NCBI GenBank assembly: GCA_018823835.1
Contig: JAHJHT010000002.1
Span: 1,550,001-1,614,000 of the forward strand
Source: Alphaproteobacteria bacterium
Lineage (GTDB): Bacteria; Pseudomonadota; Alphaproteobacteria; Rhizobiales; Rhizobiaceae
Reading direction: 5' to 3'
Length of the DNA: 64,000 nucleotides
The notes below the pieces were generated by a model. The model ran no database searches. It saw only the letters and a list, made by a program, of their open reading frames with translations, and had not been told where the DNA came from. This document shows, one piece after another, positions 1 to 8,789 of the stretch (its first letter is position 1; every line of letters begins with the position of its first letter). The translations under genes and the position numbers were made by a program.

Positions 1-1656
1 CATCTTGGGGTCGATCATGATCAGGCGGCATTCCTGCGGCGTCATGCGGTAGAGCAGCGACAGGATCATGGTGTTGATGGCGACCGACTTGCCCGAGCCG
101 GTGGTGCCGGCGACGAGAACATGCGGCATCTTGGCGATGTCGACGATCACCGCCTCGCCGTTGATCGACTTGCCGAGCGCCAATGCCAGCTTTGCCTTTG
201 TAGTCTCGAAATCGCGGCTGGCGAGGATTTCGCGGAGATAGACCGTCTCGCGCTTGGCGTTGGGCAGTTCGATGCCGATGGCGTTGCGGCCGGGCACCAC
301 CGCGACACGCGCGGCAATCGCGCTCATCGAGCGGGCGATGTCGTCGGCAAGGCCAATGACGCGCGACGACTTGATGCCGGGCGCCGGTTCTAGTTCGTAG
401 AGCGTGACGACGGGACCGGGGCGGACATGGATGATCTCGCCCTTGACGCCGAAATCCTCCAGCACGCCCTCGAGCAGGCGGGCGTTCTGTTCGAGCGCAT
501 CCTTCGACAGGGTCGTGTCGCGCACGACGTTCTTTGGTTCGCTGAGGAAATGCAGGGTCGGCATCTCGAAGTCCGACGCCTTGATGAGCGAGGTCTGGGC
601 CTCGCGCTGGACGCGAGCGCCGGGCACGGGGCGCGGCGCCGGGCCATCGACGCGGGCGGTGCCGGCGGGCGTGCGGTAGGGCTGCACGCGAACTTCGGCG
701 GGCGCGTCGACCTGCAGGAAATCGCCATCGTCGTCGAAGCTGTCGTGCTCGACCGGCATGATCATGCCGTCGTCATCGGCGTCGCGGAATTCGGGCTCGA
801 TGCGGCCGCCTGCCATGCGCGCCTCGGCACGCTCGGCCGATTCGACGCGCTCGGCAGCACGGCGCCAGCCACCGGCCCTGTCGACGCCGTCGAAACCGGA
901 GTTGTCGGGGCCACGGAACTTCGCAGCGGTGCGCCGCGCGAAGGCACGCGCCGAGAGCCACCAATGGGCAATTGCGCCGAGGGCCAGGATGCCCTCGCTG
1001 TCGTCCTCGTCTTCATCGTCGAAGGCTTCTTCCTCGACCTCCTGACGGGGGGCGGCGGCGCGCTTGAGGGTGATGGGGTGCTGCCTGGCCGTGAGGCCGG
1101 AACCATAGGCAAAGAGATAGGCTGCCGGAACCAGCAGGATCACGCCGAGCGCGGTGGCGAGGAGGCCTGTCGGGTATTCGCCGGTGAAGGCAGCGGGGAT
1201 CTTCAGGACCATGTCGCCGAAAACACCGCCGAGCCCGGTCGGCAGGGGCCAGGTTTCAGGCGGCGTCATGCAACCGGCGATCGCCGAGGCGATGAGCGCA
1301 GCGCCAAACCAGGCGGCGGCGCGCTTCGGCAGGTTGTCGACGCTACGCGCGGTAGCCAACAGCAGGCCCCAGATGACGGCGGGAACCAGCGCGGCGACGC
1401 AGGCAAGGCCGAAGAACTGCATGGCGATGTCGGAAAAGACGGCGCCGGCATAGCCCATGGCGTTGGTCACCGGGCTATCGGTGGCATGGCTGAAACTTGG
1501 GTCGACCACGCTCCAGGTGCCGAGGCTGGCAAGCGCGAAGGCAACCCCGCCAAGAAGCGCGATGCCGGCGGCGCGGCCTGCCTGGCGACGCAAGAAGGCC
1601 TGGATGCCAAGGCCGGTGTCGGCCAGCGTGAGCGGTGCGGAAACCCCAGAACGCAT
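1..1656 (-). CDS. ftsK: DNA translocase FtsK (C-terminus cut by window edge)
   Basis: The frame is open from the ATG at 1656 to base 1, giving the first 552 residues. FtsK pumps chromosome-terminus DNA at the division septum. The N-terminus shows hydrophobic membrane segments over roughly residues 25-190. A linker rich in Asp, Glu and Arg follows, then the start of the motor domain with Walker A GTTGSGKS at residues 517-524 (bases 85-108) and MIDPKM at the window edge. The Walker B region, the rest of the motor and the gamma DNA-reading domain lie outside the window. The ATG is taken because the membrane region follows directly. A CtrA-type box sits about 80 bp upstream. Identification is firm; the remainder of the gene cannot be judged. 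Confidence 0.95.
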   Translation of the reverse strand, partial: MRSGVSAPLTLADTGLGIQAFLRRQAGRAAGIALLGGVAFALASLGTWSVVDPSFSHATDSPVTNAMGYAGAVFSDIAMQFFGLACVAALVPAVIWGLLLATARSVDNLPKRAAAWFGAALIASAIAGCMTPPETWPLPTGLGGVFGDMVLKIPAAFTGEYPTGLLATALGVILLVPAAYLFAYGSGLTARQHPITLKRAAAPRQEVEEEAFDDEDEDDSEGILALGAIAHWWLSARAFARRTAAKFRGPDNSGFDGVDRAGGWRRAAERVESAERAEARMAGGRIEPEFRDADDDGMIMPVEHDSFDDDGDFLQVDAPAEVRVQPYRTPAGTARVDGPAPRPVPGARVQREAQTSLIKASDFEMPTLHFLSEPKNVVRDTTLSKDALEQNARLLEGVLEDFGVKGEIIHVRPGPVVTLYELEPAPGIKSSRVIGLADDIARSMSAIAARVAVVPGRNAIGIELPNAKRETVYLREILASRDFETTKAKLALALGKSINGEAVIVDIAKMPHVLVAGTTGSGKSVAINTMILSLLYRMTPQECRLIMIDPKM

Positions 1657-1734
1657 GTCGTTCCCCGTAAGTACGTGCAGAATCGCGGACCTTGCGGCCT
1701 TGCGACAGTCGGTTCCAGACTATCGGGGGGAAGG

Positions 1735-1749
1735 TTAAGGCGGCATTAA
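1735..1749 (-). promoter_or_regulatory. Candidate CtrA binding site upstream of ftsK
   Basis: Read on the minus strand the bases are TTAA-TGCCGCC-TTAA, followed by CC. This fits the alphaproteobacterial CtrA full-site consensus TTAA-N7-TTAAC exactly. It lies about 79 bp upstream of the ftsK ATG in the same orientation. CtrA control of ftsK is an inference from the motif and its position. Confidence 0.55.
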
Positions 1750-1817
1750 GTATAAGCCGCCTGACCGGCCGGCGGAGCCGGGAGCGTGCCGGGAAAGCGA
1801 GGCGCGTTGGCGTTGCG

Positions 1818-2117
1818 TCAGGACGCCGCCCGGTTGGCATCCTCGCATTTGCTGACGGGGCAGGACTGCGTGTCCGCGGTGGCGACGCTCGATCGCGCCA
1901 TGCGCTGGCCGCTCGGGCAGAACTCGGAGCTGCTGACATAGCGGTTGTAGAGCGGCAGGCCGTTGGAAGACGCCTTCCTGTAAAGGATGGCAGCGCCATC
2001 GCGTTCGATGGCTTCGTGCACGTCGGCGCAGGTCATGTCCTGGACGAGATAGCGGACAATTGCCGCAGCATCGAATGGAAACAGCGAAACGACTGCCAGA
2101 ATCACGGCTCTCTTCAT
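1818..2117 (-). CDS. Small secreted cysteine-containing protein, paralogue A
   Basis: A 99-residue protein with an N-terminal signal peptide (MKRAVILAVVSLFPFDAAA). The ATG has a GGGGTGGAG Shine-Dalgarno just upstream. The mature part has four cysteines in the order MTC, FC, SCPV and KC. It aligns along its length with the divergent neighbour at 2231-2542: both have an E-R-[DE]-G-A-x-I-L block, a GLP-[LI]-Y block and a closing CPV-x-KC. Two disulfides in the periplasm are likely. I do not recognise a named family, and the function is unknown. Confidence 0.8.
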   Translation of the reverse strand: MKRAVILAVVSLFPFDAAAIVRYLVQDMTCADVHEAIERDGAAILYRKASSNGLPLYNRYVSSSEFCPSGQRMARSSVATADTQSCPVSKCEDANRAAS

Positions 2118-2230
2118 GCTCCACCCCTTCTATGGTTCTTCATTCTCGACCAGAACTTAAACCGAAGCCCGGCTTGAAGCGAAGGCGATTCTACGCGAGC
2201 ATGCCCGCCAGCCGAAATCGGAGACTTCAC

Positions 2231-2542
2231 ATGACACGGTGGGGACTTGCCGCCGTCGCGACGCTTCAACTGGTCGCGGGCGATGCATTTGCAGCGACGC
2301 GCTACGACATCACGAACATGGCGTGCCCGGAAGTCCAGGCGCTTGTGGAGCGCGAGGGCGCGGTGATCCTGTCCTACCGCTCTTCGAGCATTCTCGGCCT
2401 GCCGATCTACGACCTCTACGTCAAGAACCGGCAGTACTGCGACAGCAGCCAGGTGATTCGGCGCGCCGGCGTGCCGACAACCGACAAGAAGTACTGCCCG
2501 GTCAAGAAGTGCGTCGAAAGCCAGATCTTCGTCGCGCGCTAG
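2231..2542 (+). CDS. Small secreted cysteine-containing protein, paralogue B
   Basis: A 103-residue protein starting at MTRWGLAAVATLQ, with a signal peptide ending near DAFA. An in-frame extension to 2060 is rejected because it lacks secretion-signal character and would hide the signal peptide. It has four cysteines in the same order as its divergent paralogue at 1818-2117 (MAC, YC, YCPV, KC) and shares the EREGAVIL and GLPIYD blocks. The two genes are transcribed away from a shared 113-bp intergenic region. Function is unknown; a periplasmic disulfide-bonded role is inferred from the secretion signal and cysteines. Confidence 0.78.
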   Translation: MTRWGLAAVATLQLVAGDAFAATRYDITNMACPEVQALVEREGAVILSYRSSSILGLPIYDLYVKNRQYCDSSQVIRRAGVPTTDKKYCPVKKCVESQIFVAR

Positions 2543-2614
2543 AGCCGCTCCCTTTCACCCGACGACACGAAGCCTGCCCGACGGCGACGCTTTGCCAGCA
2601 GGCTGCAGGCGCGC

Positions 2615-2640
2615 AAAAAAAAACCCGGCCGGAGCCGGGT
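2615..2640 (-). terminator. Rho-independent terminator of glnK-amtB
   Basis: The stem ACCCGGC/GCCGGGT has 7 bp and a 4-nt loop. On the minus strand it is followed by a run of nine T residues. It lies 64 bp beyond the amtB stop codon. Confidence 0.85.
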
Positions 2641-2703
2641 CAAGTGCGGACAGATCCTGCCCAACGGGAGGAAGCCGGGGCGGCAGGGCCGCCCCGGGAC
2701 TGA

Positions 2704-4068
2704 TCAGGAGTGGTACGCCACTTCGCCATGCGAGGTGAGGTCGAGGCCTTCGCGCTCGGCTTCCTCGGTCGGACGCAGGCCGACGATCAGGTCGACGACC
2801 TTGTAGAGGATCGCCGAGATGACGCCGCACCACACGATGGTGATGACGATAGCAACGAACTGGATCCAGACCTGGCCGCCGATGCTGAAGTCCTCGCCGC
2901 CGGTGCCGCCAAGGCCCGGCGCCGTCAGGACGCCGGTGCCGAGAGCGCCGAGGATGCCGCCGATGCCATGGATGCCGAAGACATCCAGCGAGTCGTCATA
3001 GCCGAATTTCGTCTTCACGCTGGCCACGAAGAAGTAGCAGACCGGGCTGACGACGATGCCGAGGACGATGGCGCCGACCGGGCCGATGGTGCCGCAGGCC
3101 GGCGTGATGGCGACGAGGCCGGCAACCATGCCGGAAGCCGCGCCGAGCATCGAGGCCTTGCCGCGGATCATCGATTCAACGGCCGACCAGGAGAGAACGG
3201 CAGCCGCCGTGCAGACGAAGGTGTTGATCATGGCAAGCGTTGCGCCGGCCGTGGCTTCGAGGTTGGAACCGACGTTGAAGCCGAACCAGCCGACCCACAG
3301 CATCGAGGCGCCGACCATGGTCAGCGTCATGGAGTGCGGCGCCATGTTGTCCTTGCCGTAGCCGAGACGCTTGCCGACGAAGAAGCAGCCGACAAGTGCT
3401 GCAACACCGGCATTGATGTGAACGACCGTGCCGCCGGCGAAGTCGATGGCGCCGAGGTTGAAGATGTAGCCAGCGCCGTCCCAGACCATATGTGCGACCG
3501 GGAAATAGACGAAGGTTCCCCAGAGGACCGAAAACAGCACCACGGCGCGGAACTTGATGCGTTCGGCGAAGGCACCGACGATCAGCGCCGGGGTGATGGC
3601 GGCGAAGGTCATCTGGAAGGTGATGAACAGGTATTCAGGCAGGACCACGCCGTCGGTGAAGGTCGCCGAGGTGGTGTCCGTCGTGACTCCGGCCAGGAAG
3701 ACCTTGCCGAGACCGCCCCAGAACGGGCTGGTGCCGCCGCCGAAGGCCATCGAGTAGCCCCAGAGGATCCAGACGATCATCATCACGGAGGCGATGACGG
3801 TGCACTGCATGAGGACCGAAAGCATGTTCTTGGCGCGCACGAGGCCGCCATAGAAGAGGGCCAGGCCCGGGATGGTCATGAAAAGCACGAGGGCGCAGGA
3901 CGTCATCATCCAGGCGACGTCGCCCTTGTCGATGATCGGCGCCGCCGCTTCGACGACTTCGGGCGCGGTCTCCTGCGCGAATGCGGCAAGCGTGCCGAAG
4001 GCGCCAAGGGCGAGGGTGCCCAGAAGCGCGGTGCGGGCCGCTGATTTGAAACTGGTTGGAATGGTCAT
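2704..4068 (-). CDS. amtB: Ammonium transporter AmtB
   Basis: A 454-residue inner-membrane ammonium channel of the Amt/MEP/Rh family. The ATG at 4068 is preceded by GGAG at good spacing and gives a signal-peptide-like start (TALLGTLALGAFGTLAAFA) typical of Amt proteins. About eleven transmembrane helices follow. The family segments GLALFYGGLVRAKN, the first pore His in VVHINAGVAALVG and the second in VFGIHGIGG are present. It lies 31 bp downstream of glnK, the usual glnK-amtB operon, and a terminator follows. Expression is probably driven by the sigma-54-like promoter upstream of glnK, with GlnK gating the channel. A longer reading back to 4233 is rejected because it overlaps glnK. Confidence 0.96.
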   Translation of the reverse strand: MTIPTSFKSAARTALLGTLALGAFGTLAAFAQETAPEVVEAAAPIIDKGDVAWMMTSCALVLFMTIPGLALFYGGLVRAKNMLSVLMQCTVIASVMMIVWILWGYSMAFGGGTSPFWGGLGKVFLAGVTTDTTSATFTDGVVLPEYLFITFQMTFAAITPALIVGAFAERIKFRAVVLFSVLWGTFVYFPVAHMVWDGAGYIFNLGAIDFAGGTVVHINAGVAALVGCFFVGKRLGYGKDNMAPHSMTLTMVGASMLWVGWFGFNVGSNLEATAGATLAMINTFVCTAAAVLSWSAVESMIRGKASMLGAASGMVAGLVAITPACGTIGPVGAIVLGIVVSPVCYFFVASVKTKFGYDDSLDVFGIHGIGGILGALGTGVLTAPGLGGTGGEDFSIGGQVWIQFVAIVITIVWCGVISAILYKVVDLIVGLRPTEEAEREGLDLTSHGEVAYHS

Positions 4069-4099
4069 TGAAATCTCCATGGAATGGGAATGAGCCCGC

Positions 4100-4474
<375 letters not shown>

Positions 4475-4526
4475 TTACACGTGCCTGGCCGGGCGCCCCT
4501 CGACGACCGGCAAGTGCACAGTGCAA

Positions 4527-4542
4527 TTCAAGCCGCGTGCCA
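4527..4542 (-). promoter_or_regulatory. Sigma-54 (RpoN) -24/-12 promoter of glnK-amtB
   Basis: The minus strand reads TGGCACG-CGGC-TTGAA. The -24 element is a perfect match. The -12 element has TTGA where the consensus has TTGC, and the invariant GG is correctly spaced. It lies about 90 bp upstream of glnK. The NtrC/RpoN dependence of glnK-amtB in proteobacteria supports the call. Confidence 0.65.
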
Positions 4543-4661
4543 ACTCGGCAAAGCCAGTGTTAACCTATTGTAAATCAATGGAATCAGAGAGAAGGACGGG
4601 TTCCGCCTTCGCAGGTGCAGCAATGCATCTGCTCAAAAATTAGGCAAAAATCTTGAAATGC

Positions 4662-5537
4662 CTATCTCGAAGGCGGCCGGCGGAGGCGGATCAGGCCTTC
4701 CTGCGCGACGGAAGCGACCAGCGTGCCGTCTTCGGCATAGAGCGTGCCGCGCGTGAAGCCACGCGACCCCCGTGTCGAGGGGCTGTCCTGGGTGTAAAGT
4801 AACCAGCCGTCGAGCGGGTGGGGCCGATGGAACCACATGGCGTGGTCAAGACTCGCGGCCTGAATGTCCGGATCGAAGATGGCGCGGCCATGCGCGAAGG
4901 TCGAGGTGTCGAGCAGGGTCATGTCGGACAGGTAGGCGAGCACCGCAGACTGTATCGCGCGGTCGGCCGGGACGGGTCCGGTGGTGCGAATCCAGATGTT
5001 CTGGCGCGGCTCGAGCTTCTCGCGGCTGGTGTAGTGCTGCAGCATGGCCGGCTTCATCTCGATCGGCCGCTCGCGCTCCCAGTAGCGCCTGATGCCTTCC
5101 GGCACGGCCTGGCCGAACTTGCCCATCAACTCCTGCTGGCTGAGCAGCGTGTCGGGAGTCGGCACGTCGAGCGGCATCGGCACCTGATGCTCGAGGCCCT
5201 GCTCGTCGCCCTGGAACGAGGCTTCCAGCGAGAAGATCGCCTCGCCGTGCTGGATGGCGACGACGCGGCGCGTGGTGAAGGAGCCGCCGTCGCGGATGCG
5301 GTCTACCTCGTAGACGATGGGCAGCTTGGTATCGCCCGGGCGCATGAAATAGCCATGCAGCGAGTGAACGTGGCGGTCGGGTTCGACGGTGCGCTGCGCA
5401 GCGACCAGGGCCTGGGCGATGGTCTGGCCGCCGAACACGCGCTGCCAGTTCTCCTTGGGGCTGCGACCACGGAACAGGTTGTGTTCAAGCCTCTCGAGGT
5501 CGAGAATGGCGAGGAGTTCCTGCATCGCGGCCGACAT
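4662..5537 (-). CDS. tesB: Acyl-CoA thioesterase II, TesB type
   Basis: A 291-residue double-hotdog thioesterase that hydrolyses acyl-CoA to free fatty acid and CoA. N-terminal hotdog motifs FGGQTIAQAL and HSLHGYFMRPGD are present. The C-terminal half has LAYLSDMTLLDT, the HAMWFHRP block, and the segment TRGTLYAEDG followed by SVAQEGLIR. The ATG at 5537 (MSAAMQELLAILDLERL) has AGGG upstream and matches usual TesB N-termini; the extension to 5582 does not. It is divergent from the UbiH-like gene. Confidence 0.93.
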   Translation of the reverse strand: MSAAMQELLAILDLERLEHNLFRGRSPKENWQRVFGGQTIAQALVAAQRTVEPDRHVHSLHGYFMRPGDTKLPIVYEVDRIRDGGSFTTRRVVAIQHGEAIFSLEASFQGDEQGLEHQVPMPLDVPTPDTLLSQQELMGKFGQAVPEGIRRYWERERPIEMKPAMLQHYTSREKLEPRQNIWIRTTGPVPADRAIQSAVLAYLSDMTLLDTSTFAHGRAIFDPDIQAASLDHAMWFHRPHPLDGWLLYTQDSPSTRGSRGFTRGTLYAEDGTLVASVAQEGLIRLRRPPSR

Positions 5538-5620
5538 AGTTTCGCGCCCTTTCCGGAACAGCGTGGAGCAACCGGTTTCCAACAGGATCGACCGGGCAAG
5601 TCAAGGCGGAGCAGAGTGGC

Positions 5621-6871
5621 ATGGCAGCAAGGGCAAAGGCTTCGAAAACCGAGGACGGGCCACTTGACGTACTGGTCGCCGGCGCGGGCTATGTCGGACT
5701 TGCGACTGCGGTGTCGCTGAAGCAGGCACGGCCGAGCCTCTCGGTCGCCATCGTCGACGCCGCGCCGCCCGGCGCCTGGGAGCGGGACGGGCGCGCATCG
5801 GCGATCGCCGCGGCCGCCTGCCGCATGCTCGAAAGGCTCGGCTGCTGGGAGGAAATCGCCCCCGAGGCCGAGGCGATCACCGAGATGATCGTCACCGATT
5901 CGAAAACCTCGGACCCTGTCCGCCCGGTGTTCCTGACCTTCGATGGCGAGGTGGCGCCCGGCGAGCCTTTCGCCCACATGGTGGCCAACAGGGTGTTGAA
6001 CGGGGCGCTGAGGCGGCGCGCTTCCGAACTCGAAATCGACATCGTGGAGGGCGTCGCTGTCGCCTCCTTCGAGACGGGGCCGGCAACGACCAAGGTGCAC
6101 CTTGCCGACGGCATCTCGCTCGAGGCAAGGCTGCTCGCCGCAGCCGACGGCGTGCGCTCCAAGCTGCGCGACATGGCCGGCATCAAAACGGTGTCATGGG
6201 AATACGGACAGTCGGGCATTGTCTGCACCGTGGCGCATGAGCGGCCGCACAACGGGCGCGCGGAAGAACACTTCCTGCCGGCCGGGCCCTTCGCCATCCT
6301 GCCGCTCAGCGGCAACCGTTCCTCCATCGTATGGACCGAGCGCACGGCGGATGCCGAACGACTCGTCTCTGGCGATCCATTCGTTTTCGAGGTCGAGTTG
6401 GAGCAACGCTTCGGCCTGAAGCTCGGCGAGATCAAGGTCGAGGGAACGCCGCGCGCATGGCCGCTCGGGCTGACGCTGGCGCGCGCATTTGTGGCGCCGC
6501 GGCTCGCGCTCGTCGGCGACGCCGCGCACGGCATTCATCCGATCGCGGGCCAAGGCCTCAATCTCGGCTTCAAGGATGCCGCCGCGCTTGCCGAGACCAT
6601 TGTCGAGGCCGACAGGCTCGGGCAGGACATCGGCGCGCTCGACGTGCTGGAGCGCTACCAGCAGTGGCGGCGCTTCGACACGGTGCAGATGGGGGTCACC
6701 ACCGACGTGCTGAACCGGCTGTTTTCCAACGATTTCGGACCGCTCAGAGCGGTCCGCGACATCGGGCTCGGGCTGGTGGAGCGCATGCCGCGCATGAAGG
6801 AATATTTCATACGCCAAGCCTCCGGCCTGACCGGCGACACGCCGCGCCTCCTGAAGGGCGAGGCGATCTAG
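5621..6871 (+). CDS. UbiH/UbiF/COQ6-family FAD monooxygenase (ubiquinone biosynthesis hydroxylase)
   Basis: A 416-residue flavoprotein hydroxylase. The N-terminal dinucleotide fold VLVAGAGYVGLATAVSL binds FAD. AADGVRSKLRDMAG is the DG motif, and GDAAHGIHPIAGQGLNLG is the second FAD motif and the UbiH/VisC signature. The family adds hydroxyls to the ubiquinone ring, but alphaproteobacterial members differ in which carbon they modify, so I leave the position open. It stands alone, divergent from tesB. Confidence 0.88.
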   Translation: MAARAKASKTEDGPLDVLVAGAGYVGLATAVSLKQARPSLSVAIVDAAPPGAWERDGRASAIAAAACRMLERLGCWEEIAPEAEAITEMIVTDSKTSDPVRPVFLTFDGEVAPGEPFAHMVANRVLNGALRRRASELEIDIVEGVAVASFETGPATTKVHLADGISLEARLLAAADGVRSKLRDMAGIKTVSWEYGQSGIVCTVAHERPHNGRAEEHFLPAGPFAILPLSGNRSSIVWTERTADAERLVSGDPFVFEVELEQRFGLKLGEIKVEGTPRAWPLGLTLARAFVAPRLALVGDAAHGIHPIAGQGLNLGFKDAAALAETIVEADRLGQDIGALDVLERYQQWRRFDTVQMGVTTDVLNRLFSNDFGPLRAVRDIGLGLVERMPRMKEYFIRQASGLTGDTPRLLKGEAI

Positions 6872-6903
6872 GCGGAGGCTGCCCGGGCCGCGGTGGCTAC
6901 GCT

Positions 6904-7260
6904 TCAGGAGCCGGGCACGTTATAGACCGCCCGGACCTCGATGGTGCCGAGTTCGGCCAGCGGGATTGCGGCGGCCATGCCGAGCGCTTCGTCGAAGCCG
7001 GCGGCTTCGACCATGACGAAGCCCAACAGCTGCTCCTTGGTTTCGGCGAAAGGTCCGTCCGTCACCAGCGCCTTGCCATTGCGCCGTCGCACGGTCTTCG
7101 ATTTTTTCACCGGCTGGAGCGCCTGGGCGACGATCAGCTTGCCGACCTCGGCAAGGCTACGGTCATAGGCCAGGGAGCGGGCGTCGAGTTCCGCCATTTC
7201 CGCCGGGCTCAGGGCAGCGAGATCAGTCTCCCGGCCATAGACGAGAAGTACGTATTTCAT
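6904..7260 (-). CDS. YCII-related domain protein
   Basis: A 118-residue protein starting MKYVLLVYGRETD, the usual opening of YCII/DGPF proteins. It contains TDGPFAETKEQLLGFVMVEA, the DGPF motif of this ferredoxin-like family. The family often sits beside extracytoplasmic-function sigma factors; none is seen here. The start overlaps the stop of the upstream 69-residue membrane-peptide gene by ATGA, so translation of the two is probably coupled. The biochemical function is unknown. Confidence 0.85.
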   Translation of the reverse strand: MKYVLLVYGRETDLAALSPAEMAELDARSLAYDRSLAEVGKLIVAQALQPVKKSKTVRRRNGKALVTDGPFAETKEQLLGFVMVEAAGFDEALGMAAAIPLAELGTIEVRAVYNVPGS

Positions 7261-7466
7261 TGGGATGGGTCCTCCATGAAAGTCAGGTTGGTGGAGGGTT
7301 GCACTTGAGAAGCCACCGCAGCGAATTCGAGTGCGACGACGATCGCAGCGATCAGGCTGAGGGCCGCAGCCATGCGGAGCAGTCCGAAGGCGATGGACGC
7401 CCGACTGGGCGGGCGAACATCCGGCGGCTGAACCGATCCTAGCTGCGGTGGCGGCAGGCCATGCAT
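7257..7466 (-). CDS. Small single-pass membrane protein coupled to the YCII gene
   Basis: A 69-residue ORF with a proline-rich start (MHGLPPPQLGSVQPP), then one long hydrophobic helix (LLRMAAALSLIAAIVVALEF) and a short polar tail. The ATG has GGAAGGA about 11 bases upstream. The stop overlaps the YCII start as ATGA. These two features suggest a real gene although nothing about its function is recognisable. Upstream in-frame codons to 7751 lack a ribosome site. Confidence 0.55.
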   Translation of the reverse strand: MHGLPPPQLGSVQPPDVRPPSRASIAFGLLRMAAALSLIAAIVVALEFAAVASQVQPSTNLTFMEDPSQ

Positions 7467-7686
7467 TCTGGTGTGTCCTTCCGTGCGGCGATTGCCCCAA
7501 GGACGACCAGTCTGCGCGCAGGCCGACATTTTCGTCAGCGTTCGATTTTGGAAATTGCAATCGACGGGCCGTGCCCTATGTGCCAACAGGCGCGCGCCAT
7601 CGTCATGGCAAGCACATGAGCCGGCGTTATAGTGCGCCTCGCCGCCGGTAGTCGGGCCGGCCGTCATCACAACCCAGGAGAAGATT

Positions 7687-8112
7687 ATGGATCGCCACGC
7701 CACCGCCGTCTGGAAGGGCACGCTGAAGGGAGGGGCCGGAACGCTCGACACTCAGAGCGGCGCCCTGTCAGCCCTGCCCTATTCGTTCAAGGCTCGTTTC
7801 GAGGACGAGAGCGGCAAGTCCGGGACCAATCCGGAAGAACTGCTGGGCGCTGCCCATGCCGGCTGCTTTGCCATGCAGCTGTCGCATTTCCTGGAGGAGA
7901 ACGGTACGCCGGCGGAGAAGCTGGACGCCAAGGCGGTCGTGACACTGGTGCCGGGAACCGGCATCACCGGCAGTGCCATCACGCTGGTCGGCACCGTGCC
8001 CGGCCTTGATGCCGCCAAGTTCAAGGAACTGGCCGACAAGGCCAAGTCGAGCTGCCCGGTTTCCCAGGCACTCGGCGCCATCAAGATCTCGCTCGACGCA
8101 ACGCTCGCCTGA
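7687..8112 (+). CDS. osmC: OsmC family peroxiredoxin
   Basis: A 141-residue thiol peroxidase that reduces organic hydroperoxides. The two redox cysteines are in GAAHAGCFAMQLS and KAKSSCPVSQALGA, the positions typical of OsmC. The GTNPEELLGAAHAGC block places it in the OsmC rather than the Ohr branch. The ATG has AGGAGAAG upstream. A strong bidirectional terminator separates it from the convergent msrA, another oxidative-damage gene. Confidence 0.92.
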   Translation: MDRHATAVWKGTLKGGAGTLDTQSGALSALPYSFKARFEDESGKSGTNPEELLGAAHAGCFAMQLSHFLEENGTPAEKLDAKAVVTLVPGTGITGSAITLVGTVPGLDAAKFKELADKAKSSCPVSQALGAIKISLDATLA

Positions 8113-8130
8113 GCAGCCCGCGCCGACATG

Positions 8131-8156
8131 AAACGGGCGCCGGTGGCGCCCGTTTT
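8131..8156. terminator. Bidirectional terminator between osmC and msrA
   Basis: An 11-bp perfect stem (AAACGGGCGCC/GGCGCCCGTTT) with a 3-nt loop, bounded by A residues on one side and T residues on the other. It lies between two convergent genes, so it can end both transcripts. Confidence 0.8.
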
Positions 8157-8183
8157 GCGATCCGGAACCGGACGGTTGAAGCG

Positions 8184-8789
8184 TCAGGAACCCTCGATGC
8201 CCTGATGCGCCGCCTTGCCCCACAGCTTGTCGATTGCCTTGTCGCGCCCGCAGGACGAGCGGTAGAAGCGGTAGCGGATCGGATTCTTCTTGTAATAGTC
8301 CTGATGGTATTCCTCGGCCGGCCAGAAGGCAGGCGCAGGCGCGATTTCGGTTACGACGGGCTTGCCGAGCAGCTTGGCAATCTCGACCTTTGACGCTTCC
8401 GCGGCCTGGATCTCGTCCTTGCCGGAGGCATAGACCGCCGTGGTGTAGGGATGGCCGCGATCGCAGAACTGTCCGCCGCCGTCGGTCGGATCGACCGAGT
8501 GCCAGAAGACGTCCAGCAGCTTGTCGAAGCTCACCTTGGCGTCGTCATAGTCGATCTTGACCACTTCGCGGTGGCCCGCCGCGCCGTGGTTCTTGTAAGT
8601 CGGATTCTCGCTGGTGCCGCCGGCATAGCCCGACACGGTCGAGATGACGCCCGGGACGTGGTCAAAGTCCTTCTCGACGCACCAGAAGCAGCCGCCTGCG
8701 AAGATGACGGATTTTTCCGCAGCACCGGCGGTTCCCGCAACAGCGCAGGACATGCCGAACAGGGCGGCGGCAAGAATGGATCTAAGCAT
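8184..8789 (-). CDS. msrA: Peptide methionine-S-sulfoxide reductase MsrA, exported
   Basis: A 201-residue protein. The signal peptide (ILAAALFGMSCAVAGTAGAA) directs it to the periplasm, where it would repair oxidised methionines with S stereochemistry. The catalytic motif GCFWCVEKDF is intact, and GHREVVKIDYDD, FWHSVDPTD and the EEYHQDYY-KKNP block are family hallmarks. The ATG at 8789 is chosen for the signal peptide and a GGAG site; an extension to 8825 is possible but would spoil the signal. Confidence 0.94.
   Translation of the reverse strand: MLRSILAAALFGMSCAVAGTAGAAEKSVIFAGGCFWCVEKDFDHVPGVISTVSGYAGGTSENPTYKNHGAAGHREVVKIDYDDAKVSFDKLLDVFWHSVDPTDGGGQFCDRGHPYTTAVYASGKDEIQAAEASKVEIAKLLGKPVVTEIAPAPAFWPAEEYHQDYYKKNPIRYRFYRSSCGRDKAIDKLWGKAAHQGIEGS

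Noticed and set aside
427..1749. 440-residue open frame antisense to ftsK
   Set aside because: It is the reverse strand of the FtsK coding frame, kept open by GC-rich codon bias; no ribosome site or domain.
2710..4044. 444-residue frame antisense to amtB
   Set aside because: Composition is Asp/Arg/Gly/His-rich, typical of a mirror frame of a membrane protein gene.
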